A DNA stretch of 6,713 bases from JAQBDA01 sp041301185 (GTDB taxonomy: Bacteria > Chloroflexota > Anaerolineae > Anaerolineales > UBA4823). Position numbers and translations under genes: made by a program. The notes under the pieces were generated by a model, which made no database searches, was not told the DNA's origin, and saw nothing but the letters and a program-made list of their open reading frames with translations. The DNA lies in assembly GCA_041301185.1 (NCBI GenBank), contig JBFYSV010000312.1:1-6713 (forward strand), written 5' to 3'. Of this stretch, positions 1 to 5,008 are shown piece by piece (within the stretch, counting starts at the first letter, position 1; every line of letters starts with the position of its first letter).

Positions 1-73
1 AAGGTTTTGTCAATTGATTGTAAATAATAGATTAACGGAAAACTCCCTACCGGCGATTGCGTAAGTTACGGCT

Positions 74-127
74 CGTAGGGCAGGATTCTATCCTGCCACC
101 AACACCGGGATAGAATCCCGGGCTACG
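74..127. repeat. Compound palindromic element (MITE/REP-like) upstream of the MerR gene
   Basis: The outer arms at 74-93 and 108-127 are inverted repeats pairing at 17 of 20 positions, beginning CGTAGGGC and ending GGGCTACG. Each half is also a hairpin of its own: GGCAGGA/TCCTGCC (79-85 with 91-97, 5-nt loop) and CCGGGAT/ATCCCGG (105-111 with 115-121, 3-nt loop). The element can therefore fold as one long stem or as two adjacent hairpins. Short GTAGGG-ended elements of this look are common as dispersed non-coding repeats in Chloroflexota-type genomes. It contains no credible gene. It ends 16 bp before the -35 box of the downstream promoter, so it could also act as an upstream terminator or insulator; that role is inference. 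Confidence 0.7.
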
Positions 128-143
128 GAAACCGCTTTTCCTC

Positions 144-174
144 TTGACATTAACGTAACGTTATAGTTTAGAAT
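144..174 (+). promoter_or_regulatory. MerR-type promoter/operator with 19-bp spacer
   Basis: TTGACA (144-149) and TAGAAT (169-174) are separated by 19 bp, the overlong spacing characteristic of promoters activated by MerR-family regulators, which untwist the spacer DNA. Inside the spacer lies a perfect dyad, TAACGT-A-ACGTTA (151-163), as expected for a MerR dimer operator. The regulator gene starts 6 bp after the -10 box, so this is most simply its own autoregulated promoter. Transcription should begin near 180-182, almost exactly at the ATG at 181, which implies a leaderless mRNA. An alternative -10, TATAGT (162-167), would leave only a 12-bp spacer and is unlikely. Confidence 0.8.
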
Positions 175-180
175 GGATAC

Positions 181-936
181 ATGGCTACTGAAGTGCAGTA
201 CAGTGTCAAAAAGCTCGCCAAAATGTCCGGGGTCAGCGCGCGCACCCTGCATTACTATGACGAGATTGGCCTGCTCACGCCGTCGCGCAACCCGCACAAC
301 GGCTACCGCCTGTACCGGCAGGGTGACCTGCTGCGCCTGCAGCAGATCCTGTTCCTGCGCGAGCTGGGGCTGAGCCTGGATGAGATCCAGGCCTGGCTGA
401 ACCAACCCGGGTATGACCTTCAGCTTGCCTTGGAGCAGCACCGCCGGGCTTTGCTCGCCCGTAAGCAGCGCCTGGAGCGCCTGGTAGCCACGGTGGAGCA
501 TACAATCGAATACTTGAAAGGAAATATTGTTATGGATACTCAAGAGTTATATGCTGGCTTTAGCGAGGAGAAACAAAAAGAATACGAGGTGGAAGTCGAG
601 CAGCGCTACGGCACCGAGAAGCTGCACGAGTCCCAGCGCCGCTGGGGCAGCTACTCCGCAGAGAAGAAGCGCCAGATCATGGAAGAAGGGCGGCAGATCT
701 ACCTGGATATGGTAGAAGCTATGCCCCTTGGGGCAGGCAGCCCGCAGGCGCAGCAAGGTATCGCTCGCTGGCACCAGCACCTGCGCTATTTCTACGAGCC
801 GGATACCCACATCCTGCTCGGGCTGGGCGACCTGTACAACGATGACCCGGAGTTCAATGCGTTCTTCCAGCGCATCCACCCCGACCTGGCAGCCTTCATG
901 CGCCAGGCAATCCAGGTGTATTGCCAGGATAAGTGA
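181..936 (+). CDS. MerR family transcriptional regulator, TipAL-like (HTH + TipAS ligand-binding domain)
   Basis: A 251-residue regulator of the TipAL type, which binds its promoter as a dimer and activates it when a ligand occupies the C-terminal domain. Residues 7-45 form the MerR winged helix-turn-helix, with the family signature SGVSARTLHYYDEIGLL (16-32) and NGYRLY (40-45). Residues 46-75 fit the second MerR helix pair (LREL-GLSLDEI). Residues 85-115 are a heptad-rich dimerisation helix. Residues ~120-250 match the TipAS antibiotic-recognition domain (YAGFSEEKQKEYE, then a helix-rich tail). The total length is close to that of Streptomyces TipAL. The only cysteine, C248, is near the C-terminus and not where TipAS carries its thiopeptide-reactive cysteine, so another ligand, bound non-covalently, is likely. 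The start is set by the ATG at 181; no Shine-Dalgarno precedes it, consistent with a leaderless message. The gene appears to stand alone, followed by a hairpin. The ligand and any other targets are unknown. Confidence 0.9.
   Translation: MATEVQYSVKKLAKMSGVSARTLHYYDEIGLLTPSRNPHNGYRLYRQGDLLRLQQILFLRELGLSLDEIQAWLNQPGYDLQLALEQHRRALLARKQRLERLVATVEHTIEYLKGNIVMDTQELYAGFSEEKQKEYEVEVEQRYGTEKLHESQRRWGSYSAEKKRQIMEEGRQIYLDMVEAMPLGAGSPQAQQGIARWHQHLRYFYEPDTHILLGLGDLYNDDPEFNAFFQRIHPDLAAFMRQAIQVYCQDK
517..534 (+). promoter_or_regulatory. Internal ribosome-binding site and start for a TipAS-like short product
   Basis: AAAGGA (517-522) lies 9 nt before an in-frame ATG at 532 (residue M118), exactly at the junction between the dimerisation helix and the TipAS domain. 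The local sequence is much richer in A/T than the rest of the gene, as expected around a working start. Initiation here would give a free 134-residue ligand-binding domain ending at 936. Streptomyces TipAL is known to produce TipAS from such an internal in-frame start; its use here is inferred. Confidence 0.5.
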
Positions 937-974
937 GCGAGCTGGCGGTCTAACCGTCCCAGGAATAGATAATC

Positions 975-1006
975 CGCTGCGAGGTGGCTGTTCCCATCTC
1001 GCAGCG
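975..1006 (+). terminator. Long hairpin after the MerR gene, probable terminator without a T-tract
   Basis: A 13-bp stem (975-987 with 994-1006, one G-T pair) closes a 6-nt loop, 39 bp after the regulator's stop codon. There is no run of T after it (GAGGTATGTTT follows), so it would be a weak intrinsic terminator, an mRNA-end-protecting hairpin or a REP-like repeat. Confidence 0.5.
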
Positions 1007-1056
1007 AGGTATGTTTCGCAGTAAACAGATAAGTGCGTTTCAAATTTAGGTAACAT

Positions 1057-1089
1057 AGATTCCTCCCCCTTGCAGGGTTCGGAATGACA
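1057..1089. repeat. AGATTCC...GGAATGACA dispersed palindromic repeat
   Basis: ATTCC (1059-1063) and GGAAT (1081-1085) are inverted, with a smaller CCCT-TGC-AGGG hairpin between them (1067-1077). The form AGATTCC...TTCGGAATGACA resembles a small non-coding repeat widespread in environmental bacterial genomes. It is the only copy in this window, so the call rests on recognising the pattern. Confidence 0.45.
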
Positions 1090-1173
1090 TCCGCCTTAAG
1101 GTGTGGCAAGATCTGGCGAATATTAAGGTTTCTCAGCCCAAAGTCGGTATAAAATTAAAAGGTAATCGTTCAT

Positions 1174-1296
1174 TCTCTCTGCGCTCTCCGTGTCGGCGGA
1201 AAAAATGGGCGGAGCAAGGGAACCCTTTCGCGATTGAGCGCGTCTCTTCTGCTCCGCCCCTACAAGAGACTCTGTGCTCTCCGTGACTCTGTGGTG
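1174..1296 (+). repeat. Composite dispersed repeat, copy 1 (CTCTGTG-type arms around an inverted-repeat core)
   Basis: There are three parts. The left arm is a short-period run (TCTCTGCG, CTCTCCGTG; 1175-1200). The core (1207-1259, 53 bp) is bounded by perfect 10-bp inverted repeats, GGGCGGAGCA and TGCTCCGCCC. The right arm is another short-period run ending CTCTGTGGTG (1269-1296). The same three-part arrangement recurs in the same orientation at 4017-4144. The core is the same length in both copies and matches at 43 of 53 positions. The copy occupies the leader of the propeller gene and ends 10 bp before its Shine-Dalgarno, so the core would form a 10-bp stem in the 5' untranslated RNA if transcribed through. 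On either strand its open frames look like the spurious peptides such repeats often generate, not a gene. Confidence 0.85.
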
Positions 1297-1318
1297 TATT
1301 TTTTCTAGGAGGCCGATC

Positions 1319-3976
1319 ATGAAGATTCTCCGGATCACGCTGGTATGGTTTGGCGCATGCCTGGGCCTAAATCTGATCGCGCTGGTCTTCTTCTTCGCTG
1401 CGGGATCAGCCGCCCAGATGGGAACTACGCCCCAGGCCAGCCTCCCCTGGCGCATCGAGTGCGCCGATTGCCCGCCGCAGTTCTCCGAGAGCAGCGACCG
1501 CATGCTGCGCCTGGACTCTGGCGGCAGCCCCCACCTGGCGTACGGCCGCGACCACCTGTACTACGCCTGGCTGGACGGCGATACCTGGCGCAGCGAGACG
1601 GTTGACCCGGCATACCGGGTCGGCACGCACGCCGCACTGGCGCTGGATGGCGCCGGGAACTCGCGTATCAGCTACTACGATGCCCTCAACGGGGCCCTGA
1701 AGTACGCCCGCCGGGAGGCTTCCGGCTGGCAGGTGTTCAGCCTGGGCGCCGCCGATGACAGCCGCACCAGCCTGGCGCTGGACAGCGCCGGTTACCCCCA
1801 CATCAGCTACCGGGGGGGTGCTACGTTGAAGTACGCTTACCAGGATGTGGGCGGCTGGCACTTCGAGACCGCCGACAGCGCCCCCAACACCGGTCAGCGC
1901 AGCTCGCTGGCCCTGGATGGCAGCGGGGTGCCGCATATCAGCTACTGGGACGCTCAAAACACAGACCTGAAATACGCCACCCGGATCGCTGGCGTATGGC
2001 AGACGGCGGTGGTGGAGGGTGCCGGCAACTTCGGCGAGCACAACTCGATCGCCGTGGATGCGGCTGGCAACCCGCACATCAGCTATTACCAGGGGCTGCC
2101 GGAGTACAACCTGAAATACGCCCGCCTGGTGGGCAGCCTGTGGGTGACTGCCACGGTCGATACGCCCAACGGGGTGGGCACCTACAACGCGATTGCCCTG
2201 GATGGGGACGCCTATCCCCACATCAGCTACCAGGCAGATAATACCCTGCGCTACGCCTACCTGGACGCCAGCGGCTGGCATACCGCCACCCTGGATAGCG
2301 GCAGCTTGCTCGGCGGCTACACCTCGATCGCCTTAGACGCCACCGGCCAGGCGCATATCGCCTATTACGACTCCAGCCTGGATGATTGGGGCTCCAGGAT
2401 CAAATACGCCCGCCAGGTTTCCGGCGCGTGGCAGATCAGCCAGGTGTTCAGCGGGGCAGCCGTTGGGGCGTACACCTCATTGGCTCTGGATGGGAATGGC
2501 TTTGCTCATATCAGCTACCAGGATATCACCTTCGATGATCTGAAATATTCCTACCAGGACTCGGACGGCTGGCATGTCCAAACGTTAGACTGGTCCGGCA
2601 GGGTCGGCGCCTGCTCCGCCCTCAAGCTGGACGGCAGCGGTTACCCCCATATCGCCTACCACGAGATCACCCATAACCGCCTCCAATACATTTACCAGAC
2701 CGCCACTGGCTGGCAGCCCGCCCAGGTGATCGACCTGGGGGTGGAAACCGGCTGCGTCGCCTCCCTGGATCTGGACCCCGGGGGCTACCCGCATCTAAGC
2801 TACTATGACAGTGGGGACGGCGATCTGAAATATGCCTACCGGGAGGGGTCCGGTTGGCAGGTTACCACCCTGGAAAGCGGCGGGGATGTGGGCCTGCACT
2901 CCTCGCTGGCCCTGGATAGCCAGGGTTACCCGCATATCAGCTATGTCAGCAGCTCGCAGTCTGAGCTGCGCTATGCCTACCTGGATGCCGGCGGCTGGCA
3001 CACCGCCACCATCGACAGCGCTGGCTCGGTGGGCTGGTTCAGCTCGCTGGCGTTGGATGCCGGCGACCACCCCTGGATTGCCTACCGGGATGAGTCCAAC
3101 CGGGATCTGAAGTTCGCCTGCCACGACGGCTCCGGCTGGCAGACCGGGGTCATCGATCCCTCCGGCGACACCGGTAACTGGCCATCCCTGGCGCTGGACG
3201 GCAGCGGCACGCCCCACATCAGCTACACCGGCGACCTGTGCCCGGTGGGCTCTTGCGGGCGGCTGAAATACGCCGTCCTGGGGGTTTCCGGCTGGCTCAC
3301 CGAGACGATCCCCGCCCCGGGAGCCAACTACGGCTTCGATTCCTCGATTGCCCTGCGGGGGGATGGCACGCCGCGCATCAGCTTCGATGATAGAGACATC
3401 GGCGACCTGAAACTTGCTACCACCCCGGTCGGTGTGGAGAGCCTATCCTTGAGCGGGCCGTTAACCGGCACGGTGGGGAGTGTCTATACCTTCACCGCGT
3501 CTGTCACTCCGCCGGATGCCAGCTTGCCGGTCACCTATACCTTCCAGGCCACTGACCAGGCGCCTGCCCAGATGGTGGGCGGCACCCAGGCTGACATCAC
3601 CTACACCTGGGACGCGGCTGGTGTGCAGCAGCTTCAGGTCAGCGCCGAGAATCTTGCCGGGCTGGTCACCGCCACCCACACCATCACCATCACCGACCTG
3701 CCCATCGGCGGGCTGGTTGCGACCAACGACGGCCCCACCCGCCTGGGATCGCCCACAACCCTCAGTGCCAGCATCCAGTCTGGCAGCGGGGTGAGCTACG
3801 CCTGGGATTTCGGGGATGGCGAGAGCGGCAGCGGGGCAGTTGTAACCCACACCTACCTTGCACCGGGTACCTACACCGCTAAGATAATTGCCGGCAATAC
3901 AGCCGGTTCGGTGCAGGCAGCCACCACGGTCGAGGTATTTGTTCCGCTGTTCTTGCCGTTCGTTCCGAGGAATTAA
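1319..3976 (+). CDS. Exported repeat protein: 14 propeller-type repeats plus Ig/PKD-like domains
   Basis: An 885-residue protein. The start at 1319 is chosen because a perfect AGGAGG (1307-1312) sits 6 nt upstream and a signal peptide follows at once; an ATG 45 bp earlier lies inside the repeat element and would add 15 unlikely residues. Residues 1-32 are a signal sequence (KILR, hydrophobic core, cleavage near GSAA-Q). Residues 60-705 hold fourteen repeats of about 46 residues with consensus SLALDxxGxPHISYYD...LKYAY...GWxxxTID. These resemble blades of a beta-propeller; the last lacks its final strand, while an orphan strand-like piece (LPWRIECAD) precedes the first. Residues 706-794 are an Ig/PKD-like domain, and 795-873 a PKD domain with the hallmark WDFGDGE (829-835). 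The tail reads FVPLFLPFVPRN. Cysteines occur as C48-x2-C51, C432 and C479 at equivalent positions of neighbouring repeats, and C641-x4-C646. No catalytic motif is visible, so a binding or adhesion role outside the membrane is the best guess. A hairpin follows the stop, and copies of one repeat lie on both sides. Confidence 0.88.
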   Translation: MKILRITLVWFGACLGLNLIALVFFFAAGSAAQMGTTPQASLPWRIECADCPPQFSESSDRMLRLDSGGSPHLAYGRDHLYYAWLDGDTWRSETVDPAYRVGTHAALALDGAGNSRISYYDALNGALKYARREASGWQVFSLGAADDSRTSLALDSAGYPHISYRGGATLKYAYQDVGGWHFETADSAPNTGQRSSLALDGSGVPHISYWDAQNTDLKYATRIAGVWQTAVVEGAGNFGEHNSIAVDAAGNPHISYYQGLPEYNLKYARLVGSLWVTATVDTPNGVGTYNAIALDGDAYPHISYQADNTLRYAYLDASGWHTATLDSGSLLGGYTSIALDATGQAHIAYYDSSLDDWGSRIKYARQVSGAWQISQVFSGAAVGAYTSLALDGNGFAHISYQDITFDDLKYSYQDSDGWHVQTLDWSGRVGACSALKLDGSGYPHIAYHEITHNRLQYIYQTATGWQPAQVIDLGVETGCVASLDLDPGGYPHLSYYDSGDGDLKYAYREGSGWQVTTLESGGDVGLHSSLALDSQGYPHISYVSSSQSELRYAYLDAGGWHTATIDSAGSVGWFSSLALDAGDHPWIAYRDESNRDLKFACHDGSGWQTGVIDPSGDTGNWPSLALDGSGTPHISYTGDLCPVGSCGRLKYAVLGVSGWLTETIPAPGANYGFDSSIALRGDGTPRISFDDRDIGDLKLATTPVGVESLSLSGPLTGTVGSVYTFTASVTPPDASLPVTYTFQATDQAPAQMVGGTQADITYTWDAAGVQQLQVSAENLAGLVTATHTITITDLPIGGLVATNDGPTRLGSPTTLSASIQSGSGVSYAWDFGDGESGSGAVVTHTYLAPGTYTAKIIAGNTAGSVQAATTVEVFVPLFLPFVPRN

Positions 3977-3978
3977 TA

Positions 3979-4012
3979 AACCTCCCGCTGGTTTTACATC
4001 CTGCGGGAGGTT
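3979..4012. terminator. Bidirectional intrinsic terminator between convergent genes
   Basis: A perfect 10-bp stem (AACCTCCCGC 3979-3988 with GCGGGAGGTT 4003-4012) and 14-nt loop begin 2 bp after the stop of the propeller gene. On the plus strand only a weak T-rich tail (TTGTTGATT) follows. On the minus strand the stem is followed by TTTATTAATT, a better tail, so it can also end transcripts of the convergent sigma factor gene. Confidence 0.75.
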
Positions 4013-4016
4013 GTTG

Positions 4017-4144
4017 ATTCTCTGCGATCTCCGCGTCTCCGCGGTGGAAAACGGGCGGAGCACAGGAACCCATTCCGGGCTGTGTGCGTCTCTTTTGCTC
4101 CGCCCCTACAAAAAAACTTTGTGCTCTCTGTGTCTCCGTGGTGA
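4017..4144 (+). repeat. Composite dispersed repeat, copy 2
   Basis: Same layout and orientation as the copy at 1174-1296. The left arm is TTCTCTGCG, ATCTCCGCG, TCTCCGCGGTGGAAAA (4018-4050). The core at 4053-4105 has identical 10-bp inverted ends (GGGCGGAGCA/TGCTCCGCCC) and the same 53-bp length. The right arm is CTTTGTG, CTCTCTGTG, TCTCCGTGGTG (4117-4143). It ends only about 9 bp from the stop codon of the minus-strand sigma factor gene, so it fills nearly all the space between the terminator hairpin and that gene. Confidence 0.85.
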
Positions 4145-4152
4145 AATTTGAT

Positions 4153-4728
4153 TTACCCCGCCAGCTCCAGGGCACCGTTCAGGTACTCGCGCAGCCCCAG
4201 GCGGGCGCGTGCCAGGCGGCTCTTGACCGTGCCCAGAGGAACGCCCAGGCTGCGGGCAGCTTCGGCATAATCAAACCCCAGCAGATCGATGACCACTGCC
4301 GCCATGCGGTACTCAGCCGGTAAGCCTGCCAGCCCGCGCTGGATGGCAGCCCGCAGCTCGGCCTGCTCCAGGTGGGCCTCCACCGGGTTGCCCCGGTTTT
4401 CAGGGTAGCTGACCAGGTCGAATGCCTCGTCGTCCGGGCTGATCTCCGCCAGCGGGGCGACCGCCAGTTTCTTGCGCCGCCGGAACTCGTCGTAGCAGGC
4501 GTTGCTCGCGATCCGCAAAAGCCAGGCGCGCCAAGAGCCGCCTCGGAAGCTCCCCAGCCCGCGGTAAGCCTTGATGAAGACCTCCTGGGTGATATCCTCC
4601 GCCAGCTCAGGCTCCCCCAGGGTGGCGCAGGCATGGTTATAGACCAGGTCCTGGTACTTGAGCACCAGCTGGTTGAATGCTTCCACATCCCCTTTTTGAG
4701 CAGCTCTGATCAGCGCGGTATCATCCAT
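4153..4728 (-). CDS. ECF-type RNA polymerase sigma-70 factor
   Basis: A 191-residue alternative sigma factor that directs RNA polymerase to a specific promoter set. Region 2 spans about residues 16-87: it begins DVEAFNQLVLKYQDLVYNHA, has the core-binding DITQEVFIKAY (45-55), and ends with the -10-reading helix WRAWLLRIASNACYDEFRRRKK (67-87). A linker of about 35 residues follows, then region 4 (123-183) with LPAEYR and the helix-turn-helix GVPLGTVKSRLARAR (162-176). The length is typical of ECF factors, and there is no C-terminal extension. The start at 4728 is preferred because GGTGAGG (minus strand, 4734-4740) lies 5 nt upstream and the product begins at the usual family position; an in-frame ATG at 4824 would add 32 poorly structured residues with no good ribosome-binding site. 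No anti-sigma gene (zinc-finger or membrane type) follows; downstream are only a repeat and a convergent gene. The exported repeat protein on the other strand is a plausible target. The ECF group number cannot be assigned by eye. Confidence 0.92.
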   Translation of the reverse strand: MDDTALIRAAQKGDVEAFNQLVLKYQDLVYNHACATLGEPELAEDITQEVFIKAYRGLGSFRGGSWRAWLLRIASNACYDEFRRRKKLAVAPLAEISPDDEAFDLVSYPENRGNPVEAHLEQAELRAAIQRGLAGLPAEYRMAAVVIDLLGFDYAEAARSLGVPLGTVKSRLARARLGLREYLNGALELAG

Positions 4729-4905
4729 AGCAGCCTCACCCTCTTTATAACCAAGAAAGCCATCCCAGCCATCGCCGGGGGGAATGAATCTACCTCCCTC
4801 CTGCGGGGGATGAGTGGCATCCATCGAAAGTAGGAGGCCGGCTGCACGTCTTGAGCTTTAATCAGGGATTCGCTAACCAAAATTACCCCAAAGGTTTACC
4901 GTTTC

Positions 4906-4937
4906 TTAACTCGCTTCGGAGTAATCTCCTATACAAT
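4906..4937 (+). promoter_or_regulatory. Possible promoter of the exported DUF5666-like gene in the 280-bp divergent region
   Basis: TTAACT (4906-4911) is followed after 18 bp by TATACA within TATACAAT (4930-4937). That would leave a leader of about 65 nt before the ATG at 5009. Each box matches the housekeeping consensus at only four of six bases, or TACAAT five of six with a 20-bp spacer. A second option is TTGTAG (4941-4946) with TATATT (4963-4968) at 16 bp. No obvious ECF-type -35 (GGAAC) was found, and no convincing promoter for the sigma factor gene is seen on the minus strand. Confidence 0.3.
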
Positions 4938-5008
4938 GGATTGTAGCGCAAAGAATCGCGCCTATATTTACCTGATATACCGATATTCCTACACACAGGA
5001 GATTGCTT

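Noticed and set aside
74..127. CRISPR or tRNA-like structure in the palindromic regions
   Set aside because: There are no regularly spaced identical repeats with unique spacers, and the folds lack any tRNA features.
173..373. ATG at 173 opening an alternative frame over the regulator start
   Set aside because: It overlaps the -10 box and lies upstream of the expected transcription start; the frame gives an Arg/Cys-rich nonsense peptide.
547..1109. Long minus-strand open frames opposite the regulator and opposite the two exported-protein genes
   Set aside because: They mirror strong coding sequence on the other strand, have no start signals, and match no known domain.
1274..1318. Upstream in-frame ATG for the propeller gene
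   Set aside because: It lies within the repeat, lacks a Shine-Dalgarno and would put 15 extra residues before a clear signal peptide that has its own AGGAGG.
1352..1363. Cysteine at residue 14 of the propeller protein as a lipobox
   Set aside because: It is within the hydrophobic core, the preceding residues (WFGA) do not fit a lipobox well, and a signal peptidase I site follows at residue 32.
4084..4175. Open frames in the composite repeats, on both strands, with similar peptides in the two copies (VGAEQKRR on the minus strand)
   Set aside because: The similarity follows from the DNA repeat itself. Differences between copies fall at all codon positions, there is no ribosome-binding site, and such peptides are typical artefacts of this repeat type.
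4729..4824. N-terminal extension of the sigma factor to the ATG at 4824
   Set aside because: The extra 32 residues are Gly/Pro-rich and unlike ECF N-termini; the ATG at 4728 has a good ribosome-binding site.
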